From Nissolia schottii (Eukaryota > Streptophyta > Magnoliopsida > Fabales > Fabaceae): a DNA stretch of 64,000 nt. This document shows positions 39,744-50,173 of the stretch, piece after piece. The position numbers and the translations under genes are program-made. The stretch is from the NCBI GenBank assembly GCA_003254905.1, contig QANU01076928.1:794682-858681 (forward strand), read 5' to 3'. Positions within the stretch are counted from its first letter, which is position 1. Each line of letters starts with the position of its first letter. Below the pieces are notes generated by a model that searched no databases, was not told the DNA's origin, and worked only from the letters and a program-made list of their open reading frames with translations.

Positions 39744-42700
39744 TTAGTGCACGGTAGTGTTGTTGTTGTGTGTAGCAGCAGTATTTGTTCCCATGTGTTT
39801 GTCAAAATCTGCTACCAACCAATTAGCGAAGTCATCAAAATTTGTAAAGTCGGGTCCCCAACTTGAATGATATTCTGATTCTGTTCCTTGATCTTGAAAT
39901 GGCACATCATTCATCGATTCACTGAGAGCAGGGAAAACATTGTCTGCCACTAGCAATATTATTCAAAACAAGTTAATGAGTAAATGGTTATATTCACATG
40001 AGATGATTATGTAAAGAGAATAAATATTTCTCAAATCTCAATTAAGTTTATTGTCATCTAAAGTTAAGTGTGATATTTTATTATCAATTTACTGTATGTA
40101 AATGAATGATAGGATATTACACATAATATTTTTTTTCTTATTTTAAAAGTGAGAGGATCTCACTGTTTAATTAAATCTTACTTTTAAATCATTAACATAA
40201 ACATTCAGAAATAAAAAAATGGGGTCATTAATTACCTTGTGATGCAAGTGAAGTTGATTTCCAATTTGCATAACCATCATGATCTTGTTGATGTGCACTA
40301 CCATTAAGTCCTACTTGACTTGTTACCAGCAGAGGCATAGATTGATCATTGAATACAATAGGGGGAGCATGGTTGTTGTTGTAAGCGGCAAAAGTGGTTT
40401 CCATAAATGTGGAGCCCATGGGTTGGTTAAAGTTAGTGCAACTTGATTGAGATCGTACTTTGCTGTTTGGCTCAATAGTATTTACATGACTTCTGTCTAG
40501 CTTGTTTGAATCTTGAAATGGAGCATTGTCTACCACTAGATAACAATTAAAATAAAAATTAAATGTTAGTTCCATTACTACATGCATCCACTGATAACTA
40601 ACATTTTTTTTTTACTTTTAGTACATTGTTGACTTAATGTATCAAGATATAATTATGACTAAATACATTAAGTTAACACTATATCTACTAAAAGTCAAAA
40701 ATGTCATTTATTAATAAATAGAGGGAGTATTATATGATACTAATATTTTGCAGAACTGTGTTATTCTCATCGGCTGTTAAATGAAATTTTAATAAAATTC
40801 ACACTTCATTAAAATTTAATTTAATCATATATGAAATGCTAATTAACATGACGTCTCACACTAAATAAATATGAATAACGTTTTTCTTTTTACCAGGTGA
40901 AGATGAACATGGTGTTGCAAGGTGTTGCTGATGATGATAACCCACATCGTAACCTTCATAGAATGACAGAGATTCCAAACATGTGGGGGTCATGTGTTGG
41001 CCAAAGTCAGCCACCAACACGTTATTGCCACTACTAAACCAACTTGATTGAGATCTTACGTTGCTGCTTGATTTAGTAGTATTTACATGACTCCTGTCCG
41101 GCGTGTTTGGGTCTTGAAATAGAGCATTTTTCACTACTAGTAACAATTAAAATAAAAACTAAGTGTTAGTTCTATTAATTACTATATTCGTCCACTAATA
41201 ATTTACATTTTTTTTACTTCTAGTACATTGTTAATTTAATGTATTCGGATGTAATTATGATTAGATAAATTAAGTTAACAATGTATCTAAAAGTCAAAAA
41301 ATATCATTCATTAATAAACAGATAGAGTATTAAAATACGTCATTTATGAGCATGGAAAACATTGCCTAGAGCCACTAGCAATATTCAAAACAAGTTTTAA
41401 AAGATAAGAAACGATATCTTAATTAAAGGATATTCACATGAAATAATTATATAAGAGAATAAATCATCTCAATTGATTTTATTGTCATGTGAGATTAAGT
41501 GCACGATCTCACATCATTAATTTATTTGTATGTAAATAAATGGTGAGATAATGAACATAACACTCTCTATCATATTTAAAAAACTAGAGAATCTCTCTAT
41601 TTAATTAAACCCTATTTTTAAATAATTAACACTCCAAATTAAAAGGGGGGGGATTAAGGTCATTAATTACCTTGTGGTGTTGGTGAAGTTGAATTCCAAT
41701 TCGCATAACCATCATGATCTTGTTGATGTGCACTACCATTATGTTCTACTTGACTTGTGACTAGCAGGGGCATAGACTGATCATTGAATACAATAGGCAG
41801 AGCATTGTTGTTGTTGTAAGCAGTAGAAGTGGTTTCCATAAATGTGGGGCGCATGTGTTGGTTAAAGTTAACCGCCAACACATTACCATTGTCACTATTA
41901 AACCAGCTTGATTGAGATCCTATGTTGCTGCTTGACTTAGTAGGGTTCACATGTTGAATCCCAAAGAATGTGTTTGGATCTTGAAGTGAAGTATTATCTA
42001 CCACCAGTAGCAATTAAGTAACATAAAAAGTAAATGTTAGCTTCATTATTATTATATGTTAATACTCCTGTCCAATATTACATGTTGTTTTTTTATAAAT
42101 ACACACATATTAAGAAATTAATTCATTTTCACATATTCAAAGAAAACATTAAGTGTTTAGATTAAATTATCCTCCAATAAGTGTTACAAAAAATTGTAAT
42201 ATAATTAATACAATAATAAAAAATTCATACTAAATAGGAATATAGTTGGAAAGATAATAATTAATACTTTCTTATTCTAATCAAACAACTAATTTTGGAC
42301 AAAGTTTTAGGCAAAACGCGACATGTAAGATTGAATGAAGGGAGTAGTTGGGAAGACAATAATTAATATTTCCTTAATTTAACTAAACGACAACTAATTT
42401 TAGACATAATTTTAGGCAAAACACAACATAAAAGATTGGACAGAACGAGTAATATCATGCAGAATTGTGTTATTTGTACTCATAAGTGTGAAATACCGTG
42501 TTATTTTACCTCTCACCTATGGTTAAGTGAAATTTTAATGACGTTTACACCTCATTAAAATTTAATTTGATAGTAGATAAAATATTAATTAACACAATGT
42601 CGCACATTTGATAAATATAAATGTTTTTTGTTACCTGGTGAGGTTGAATAGGATATTGTAGGGTGTTGCTGATGTTGATGATAACCTTGATAAAAGAATG

Positions 42701-45168
42701 GAGATTCCAAACTTGGAAAGGTTTGTTGACTCAGTTGCATTATCTGATTGTCACATTGTACCATCTTCCAGAAGAGTTTCTCAACCACTCCACTACGAAA
42801 GGAAAGATAGTGTCTCCTATCATGTATACAAATTATGAAAAATAAGGATATGTTGTTAAATTGAGGATTCATATATCAATAATAGGTGGATTTTATGATG
42901 TTTCTAGGGGCACCGTACTCCTCATCCTACAATAATGTAGTTTAATATTGTATTAACGTAATTAAAAACTGTTAAATAATCATAAAAATGTTGATAATGA
43001 AACTTTAATTTATGTTTGGTTACATGGTTTTTTTAATTTTTATTTCAAAAAATCGAATATCCAAATTGCATGGTTATTTAGGGTTTTTTCAACTTAAAGT
43101 CCTTAGGGGCTCCTTGGGGGCACCATACCCCTCATCCTATAAAAATACAATTTAACATTGTATCAACTTAATTAAAAATTGTTAAATAATCGTAAGAATG
43201 CTAGCTGACAATAAAACCTTATTTTGCTTGGTTACATATTTTTATTTCTAAAAATTGAATTTCTAAATTGCATAGTTATTTAGGGTTTTCCATATTTTTT
43301 TGTTCAAAATTAAAGAAACTTTGTGGATAATTAAACATAAAATAAAGTTTTATCGTGAACATTTGTATAATTATTTTACAATTTTTAAATTTATACAATG
43401 CTAAACTATAATTTTTTAAGATGAAAGAGAACAGTATCCCTTAGAGCACCTTAGAATCCACCTCAATAATTATAGTCACTAATCACTTGCTCTACATTAA
43501 TCCTGTCATTCAAAACAAAAGAACATATATCGTTTTTATATGGAGTTGTGCTATTCTAGCAACTACCTTGGTACAAGTAGAATTTTTTGTTTTATACAAG
43601 AAGATCGTAAATCAATAAGAGTTAAAAGAACCATAGTATGTATCAATGTGAAATTTGTATCAATAATTATCGTGATAAAAATCAAGGGGGGAAAAATAAT
43701 GAATACACATGTGTCTAGTTTTTTTTAATAAGAAATAAGAATTTAAAAAATAATCCAAATTAAAAAATAGTACCTATTTATCGAAGCATGACCTCCAGTA
43801 AAGTCTTCCGAAACATTCCACCCAGAACGATTTCCTGGCATTGATATCTTTTCCCGATAGAACTTAGGTTTCTCTTTGAGCTGATGAATAGGGGGGGAAA
43901 AGTGAATTTAATTGCACGAACGCATGCATAATTTATTAGTCTTAAATTTTTGGTTTAATTAAGTACTTCTAAATATTTAAGATACTCAATTAATATGATA
44001 TTTTATCTGAAAATAATTATATAAAATTTCATCAATAAAATTCTGAATATATATATTAGTAGGTAACAATTTTGAATGACGACATATCTTATTAAAACGC
44101 ATTATATNTGAAATTTAAATTCATTAGAATTAGGAGAAAAAAGTACCTCAATCTTAAGAAATCCGGGCATGTATTTATGGGCAACTGCATTCAAGGCCAG
44201 AATGTTGTTCCATTTTATTTCAATTTTTTGCTTGAGCTTAGTGTTTTTGTCTAATATCTCCCACACAAATTTCTTCCATCGATAGTAACACTTGACCACC
44301 AACTCTGATCCATTTAAATTTGCAGCTTCAACCTGTACATATATGTGCATGAAATACAATTAATTAGTAATTATATTCAATAAATATTTTAAGTTTTGTT
44401 AATGATAAGTTCCTTAATTGAGAATGCATTTTGCTAACAAGTGTTCTATATCTTAGGGTACTTGTTATAAGAGATCAAAAGGAAAATGTTCTAAGGTTTT
44501 TAATGTTTTATAAAGACTTCAAAAATTTTATCTTTTTAATAATAAAAATTACATTTCTTGATTCTTTAATCAGTATCCTCAAAACCCGTTAAAAACTAAA
44601 GAATGAAAAAATTTTAAATTTTTTAATACTTTTATTAACACATTAACATTTCATTATCTTTAATGAAAATTTCTTCTTCTTGAATTTGTGATAAGTGTTT
44701 TTAAGACACTTATTAACAAAACTTAAATGAGAAAAATTATAATATGAGAATTGAAACTTTTTTTAAAAAAAAATTTATTGGATTAATGAAAATGATTAAT
44801 GATAATCGTACCTTATAATCTCCAATGGTTAGAACTAAAGCATCAAAGTGATCGACTTCGGGGCATTCTTTCTTTGGGGGTCTCAATCTTGATGGCGGCA
44901 TATCATTGAAAAAAAGAAGTCTCTACGTAACATAAAGGTAAAAAAAAAGAAAAAGAAGAAGAAGAAGCAAAATAAATAAATGCATATGGTTTGGTGGCTT
45001 ATAAATAGATCATGTTATATGTAACTAATATATAGCAATAATTTACCTATATATATAGCAATAGAACAAATTAATAAGATCGATCATTCCATAAAAGAAA
45101 ATAAATAAATAAAAAGATGGATATGTTTCTCTTACGTTTTGTGAATGATATTGTCGATGACGATCCAT
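39744..45168 (-). CDS. ASG1/At4g30780-like protein, gene A, 9 exons with expanded 3' exons
   Basis: Exons in transcript order: 45168-45136, 44922-44812, 44332-44147, 43880-43774, 42816-42635, 41997-41671, 41133-40894, 40529-40236, 39943-39744. All junctions are in phase; 559 aa. Exons 2-5 encode the family core: a CYYRWKKFVWEILDKN..IEIKWNNILAL segment, then FYREKIS..SEDFTGGHASI and RHYLSFRSGVVEKLFWKMVQ..QLSQQTFPSLESPFF. This pattern is shared with plant proteins including Arabidopsis ASG1 (altered seed germination) and At4g30780, whose biochemical role is unknown to me. Exons 6-9 are asparagine-rich and begin alike (DN..P/LFQD). Exons 6, 7 and 8 are symmetrical phase 1-1 exons, so whole copies can be added without breaking frame. 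A single N sits at 44107 in intron 3. Its paralogue 5 kb upstream (gene B) has one such 3' exon. Confidence 0.85.
40576..40730. mobile_element. Stowaway-like MITE in intron 7 of gene A (copy 1)
   Basis: The arms are diverged inverted repeats: the right end, read in reverse complement, is TACTCCCTCTATTTATTAAT, and the left arm shares ACATTTTT..ACTTTTAGTA and ACTTAATGTA. The CTCCCTC-type end is typical of Stowaway. A related copy sits at the equivalent place before exon 7. Confidence 0.6.
41180..41330. mobile_element. Stowaway-like MITE in intron 6 of gene A (copy 2)
   Basis: Aligns along its whole length with the 40.58-kb copy and lies the same distance upstream of the next acceptor, so it was carried along in the exon duplication rather than inserted independently. 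Confidence 0.6.
41347..41398 (-). pseudogene. Relic of the terminal exon inside intron 6 of gene A
   Basis: On the minus strand this reads AATATTGCTAGTGGCTCTAG followed by GCAATGTTTTCCATGCTC, closely matching the acceptor and first codons of exon 9 (CTAGTGGCAG, then ACAATGTTTTCCCTGCTC at 39943). Flanking DNA on both sides also matches the flanks of exon 9. It is therefore a decayed former last exon, left inside an intron after duplication. Confidence 0.65.
42063..42453. mobile_element. Stowaway-like MITE in intron 5 of gene A with partial tandem copy
   Basis: The left end TACTCCTGTCCAATATTACATG (42063 on, split by indels) is inverted at the right end near 42346 (TACTCCCTTCATTCAATCTT in reverse complement). 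The last ~105 bp (42241-42346) are repeated in tandem at about 42347-42453 (shared TTTTAGGCAAAAC and AATAATTAATA words). Confidence 0.55.
42902..43291. repeat. Tandem repeat in intron 4 of gene A, two ~185-bp copies
   Basis: Copies at about 42902-43088 and 43112-43291 share GGGGCACC..CTCATCCTA, GTTAAATAATC and TTATTTAGGGTTTT in the same order. Confidence 0.75.
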
Positions 45169-45241
45169 AGCCAACAATTTGGGTGTAGCTATAGAGAGGG
45201 AGAGAGATATATGTTGATTGTCATAACCTAGTTAATACATA

Positions 45242-45272
<31 letters not shown>

Positions 45273-46869
45273 CCCCAATGATAGCTTACTTATTAAGTCC
45301 TCGTTAGGGTTGGCCCCTTGATACTAGGTACCAGAAATCTAATTCAAATTTTGTAATAAACGTAAATTTATACCTAGTTTTATATTTAAAGAGAAGTAAC
45401 TAACTTTTAGTTTCTATAAATTTGACTGAACTATTTTTTTCAAATTCATAAACATTAATTGATTTAATTTAATTACTCAATGAAATAAAATAAAAAATAA
45501 AAATGGTGAAAAAACTACTTTTACCGCCCAAAATAAAAAACTGATATAAAACTTTCATAATTCACTCACTATATATCTTTACCTATCACACCATGTTCAA
45601 TACTTGATAGGCACTTCATGTTTTGTACTTAATAGGCATTTTGTGTTTAAAGAATGATTGATAAATGAATACTATAATCACTCATAAACCATTTTTTTAA
45701 AATTCATTTTTCAAGCATAAAGAGTGTGGTAGGCAACCTCTTAAAACAATTGTTTTTTTTTTTTTACTAAAAGCTATTGAATAAAGTATGTTTGGATAAA
45801 ATTTAAGTATTTAATAAAAAGACTATTTAGTCAGAAAAAACAATTGTTGATTGAAAATAAGTTGAAGTTTAAAAATTGGCCATTATTTTTTAAAAATATT
45901 TTAATTATACAATACACATAATAGTATACTTTTACTAAGAACATGTTTAAGAGTCAAGATAAATAACTTTTTTTTTCTCCTAAAATGTTCTTTGTACATA
46001 ATCTATCATGTTTGAGTACAAATTGAAAAAAAACAATTAAAGTTGTTTTGTGAGAAAAAAAATCTACTACTTCTTGGACATTAAACAAAAAAAGTCGTTT
46101 GCTTTTTTTATTAAAAAAATATTTTTTACATCCTTTTTTAAATTAACCTTTAATACTACCAATTATTATATAATATAAAGAATTATTTTATATCTTTTTT
46201 AATAATTTATCATATAAAAATGATTTTTTTCATTAGAATCTAAACAAAAACAGACTATTTTAAAATCACTTCTCAACTGAAATATCAAAATATAAATTGA
46301 TTCTCATATAATTAATTATATTTAAAGCGATTGTTAAAATAAACTATTATTAAAATAAGTTTAATTTGACAGAATTATTTCTTCTTATTTCATAATTATT
46401 TTTTACGGAAACCCTTTGAGATTTAATCAATTCTTTGGGATAAGGGTGTAAATTAACAGATTGGTTTGTTCCAAGTTTGAATGAAAAAATAAATTCTAAT
46501 TGATTAAATTAAGCCGGATCTAGTGTATCATAAGGGATTTGCCTTTTCTATTGATTCCTTGGATTGGATCAAAAACAATTCTTGAATGAGGTATTTTTGA
46601 TTGGTTTGGTTTGAATTTTAGATTTTTTTTTTTGACAAATTCGAACAAAACCCAAACTGATTAAGTTTGGGTTAGTTTTGTTTGAGTGATTAGGTTTAAG
46701 TAAAAAAAAGTTAAAGAGTTGTATATTTTTAAAGGTTTATATCCCAATAATAACTAACAATATTGTAAAGTTTGGTTATGATACACTTAATAATTGGGTA
46801 TTAAATAAAAGTGATTTATCACGTATCTTATGAGATAAATACATTATTTTAATAAATTCTTTTACTTTG
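45169..46869. other. Upstream region of ASG1-like gene A, no other gene seen
   Basis: Contains the gene A promoter and leader, a (GT)n(AT)n microsatellite at 45241-45274 about 75-105 bp upstream of the start codon, and then AT-rich DNA with no coding feature. Confidence 0.55.
45241..45274. repeat. (GT)n(AT)n microsatellite near gene A promoter
   Basis: Alternating GT then AT dinucleotides, within about 110 bp upstream of the gene A start codon. Confidence 0.9.
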
Positions 46870-47201
46870 ACAATTTTTAAAATTGAATTCATTAAAATTT
46901 GTTATCATTTTGTGTTTATATGATATTGACAAACTTTTATCAGTCAAATCATTAAAATAATCAACTTATAAGGGGTTTAGAGATTTGCAGACTATTTGAG
47001 CTTACGATGCACCATTCTACAAAAATTATTTTAAAAAGTATTAATTATCATATTAGATCATATAACATATCAATATATCATATTAGATCATGAAATGATG
47101 ACAAAATACGATTAATTTAGTTTTAAAAATTACTAAAAATAAAAAAATTAATAAAAAAGAATATTTATCCCACTAAACATGTGAAAAACCACTTTAAATA
47201 T
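46870..47201. repeat. ~300-bp foldback-like repeat, copy 1
   Basis: Matches 50813-51110 in the same orientation (shared AATTGAATTCAT, TTTGAGCTTA, CATATTAGATCAT and ATGACAAAAT words in order). Its ends carry related inverted sequences (ATTTTTGATAATTT-type arms, clearer in copy 2), suggesting a MITE-like element. The retroelement at 47202 is inserted at its right edge. Confidence 0.6.
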
Positions 47202-49380
47202 TGTTGAAATCCATGGTACCAGGAGAGAAAAGAGAGAATAGAAACTGAATATGCAAAATGAAATTGAGAGAATGAGAAAGATGTGTAACTACAAGTAGAG
47301 CAAGCCTATATATAGGCTCCTCATAACCACTAACAACCACTAACTAATTAGCTAAACCATTAGCTAATCCTAACTATTACAATTATCAATACTTCAATTA
47401 TATATTCTAATACCCCCCCGCAAGCTGGACCATGTGCACTAACATGTCCAGCTTGGAAACAACGATACAAAGAAAAATCAAAACCAACAGCAACCACCGA
47501 AGTTCCTAGTTCCTGGAAGTCTTCGACTTTCACTGAAGCCCCTTCGACCTTCTTGTCCTCGACTTTCACTGAAGCCCCTTCGACCTTCCTCCAACGTCTC
47601 AACGGCACCGGTTGCAAATAGTCCCAACACGGGAACTGCTTAACCACCCACTCGGCAAAAGCAAACAAGGCTCAATTATCAAGGGCAGAAGCTGAAATTT
47701 GACGCTTAACCACCCAAGATAAGAGCAAACACAAAGCCATAAGGCTAATCAAATCAGAATCAAAGCCACACAAGGCTAACAAAGTCTGAAAGTTTGTAGG
47801 CTAACAAAGCGGAATCAAAGCCAGAAACTAAAGCCACTATCTAAAGTCTGAAACACACAAATTGTCCACAAGAATCCAATAATACCACAAACATCTCCAT
47901 GATGTTTACCAACAGCATTTCATCATCCAATGCTTGAATCACAACAGATTATTTAAATCAGAGGCATGTCCAAAAGCAAAATCACCACAGTAAGAAATCA
48001 GGATCAAACAACAACGCACCAGGTTCTGTAGCAACAAGGCAACAAAGTACTATGACAATCATGCAGCACAGTTCAATGTTACCAATTTAGATGCAGGACA
48101 AGTGAATGCTATGAACTCCCCTTCAGGCAGGTCCAAGCATCTATCACCAGCAACTAAAACAACAGCAGGAACAGCGGACTCAAACAAGAACGATCTAACA
48201 AGATTGAAGAAACTGTGGCAGTGATAACCTCATTGAAGAATCTCAGCCATGAACGGAGCAAACAACAACAACAACGGCTCCCACCTCAAGGCGCCGAAGA
48301 GAGAATCTGAAACTAAAACAGAAACTGAAGCTAAAGAGGATTGCAGAACAGCAGCAGATCTGGAAGTCTGAACCACGGCCTTCCGCCGCTACAGCCGCCT
48401 CGTCTCCTCCGCAAGGAGATCGTGGCGTGTACATCCTCCACAACAACCCGTGCTCCGCGCGAAGAACCGCTTCGGAAGGTGAACCGTGTTCTCCTCGGCA
48501 GAACATCTGTGGCAAAATCACCATTGCAAGAAGGCTTCAGAGCGAGGAAGAAAAACCAGATCTGACGGCATCTCGTTGCAGAAATACAGCAGCGGCAACA
48601 ACAATAGCAAAGGCGCGCCGATGCCGCAACTGCCGCGTCTCCTCCGCACGGAGATCTTGACAGCAGTCCCAATCCAGCTGCTGCCGAAGCTGAAGCATTC
48701 AATCCTCGCTGGTTTCCTTTCCATTCTGGAAAAGATTCTGCAATGTCGTTTTGTGCAAACGAAACACACTATTGCTTGCTCCTTGTGCGCATGGCCTCGT
48801 TCCACTAAACGAAAAAGAGAGAGAAGAGTTGCACACAGTTCAAATCTCAGAATATGAGAAAGTGAGGAAGAAAAAGAAAGGAGGAAAATCGCAGGAAAAT
48901 TGGAAAAGAAAGGGAAAACTGAAACGAAATCTCTAAAGCCAAGGGAAAAAAATGGGGAAAATAAAGGAAAATGATAGAAAACAAAAGAAGATGGGAGAAA
49001 ATGTTTTTGCGTTTTTTTTTTCTTCTTCCTTTTTTTTTTTTGGAGAAAATAAAAGAAACTTGAAGAAAACAGTGTTTGGGAGGCAAGAAAATAAAGAAAA
49101 CGAAACGGAAAAAAAAGAAAAAAAATGAGGTGCGGAAGCTTCAAGGTGGATGCCATGGCTCTGATACCATGTTGAAATCCATGATACCAGGAGAGAAAAG
49201 AGAGAATAGAAACTGAATATGCAAAATGAAATTGAGAGAATGAGAAAGATGTGTAACTACAAGTAGAGCAAGCCTATATATAGGCTCCTCATAACCACTA
49301 ACAACCACTAACTAATTAGCTAAACCATTAGCTAATCATAACTATTACAATTATCAATACTTCAACTCTATATTCTAATA
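47202..49380 (-). mobile_element. Complete non-autonomous copia-type LTR retrotransposon (TRIM/LARD-like), 2179 bp
   Basis: Two 211-bp LTRs (47202-47412 and 49170-49380) start TGTTGAAATCC and differ at four positions (about 1.9%). Target duplication AATAT at 47197-47201 and 49381-49385. The element reads on the minus strand: the primer-binding site TGGTATCAGAGCC (complement of initiator tRNA-Met) directly follows the LTR at 49169-49157, and a G-rich polypurine tract (GCGGGGGGG) lies beside the other LTR at 47413-47421. The 1.76-kb interior has no recognisable reverse transcriptase, integrase or protease. Open frames of 212 aa (48518-49156) and 102 aa (47360-47668) start near the expected gag position or carry an imperfectly repeated VEGASVKVED unit, but I cannot assign either. 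It must have moved using proteins from another element. Confidence 0.92.
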
Positions 49381-50173
49381 AATATATTCCTTCAACGTGT
49401 ATAAATAAAGAAGATAAAAAGTGACACTATTATCAACAACTTAAGTGCAAAACTTTGAATTTTTTGTTTAAAGAGAAAATAGTTGAACGTTTGGGTCATC
49501 CATCGGGTTAAAAATTATAAATCTAAAATCGAAATAATAATTATTGCTTTAATTTCGTTTTACCTTAAAATGGACCGATTACTCGAGAACCAAATTAATA
49601 ATTTGGTTAGGATATTTTTTGTTCATCGGATCACCTCAGATTTGCTAATTATGCCATCACTTTGGGAACAAAAATAATAGACTAACTCTAATATGTCTAA
49701 TCTAAACTCAACCATATTATCAATTTTTTTCACCTCATCCGTTGCATTTTAATTTCCAAAATTAAATATTATACATATTAAGATAAAAAATCATCTTATT
49801 AAATTCATAAAATAGAATGAATTGACAAAATTATCCGTATAAAAAAGTTTATGTTTTCAATATAATTATTATTCTCTTTACATTCATCATTATATTAATA
49901 AATGTTCTACTACAACTAAAAAAATATATTATAAATGCACAAATATTTTTATAAATGCACAAATATTTCAAAATCTTACAGAGTAAAAAAGTAGACAATT
50001 AAAACAAAATAAATTGAGTAAATAATATTTAAATGAGAGAATGACTATTAATATCACACCCTTTTAATAAAGGAATTAAAATCTACACCACTTTATTAAT
50101 CAGTGCCACAAAATATAAAGTATATTTATGGTACATATATGTAGTTAGTTGTTTTATGCTGGCCTCCTCTAAT
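49381..50173. other. Spacer between the retroelement and gene B
   Basis: AT-rich DNA plus probable 3' UTR of gene B. No gene seen. Confidence 0.5.

Noticed and set aside
48518..49156. 212-aa minus-strand frame as an independent gene
   Set aside because: It lies wholly inside the LTR element, begins just after the primer-binding site and is low complexity (Phe/Ser/Lys runs). Treated as element sequence, not a host gene.
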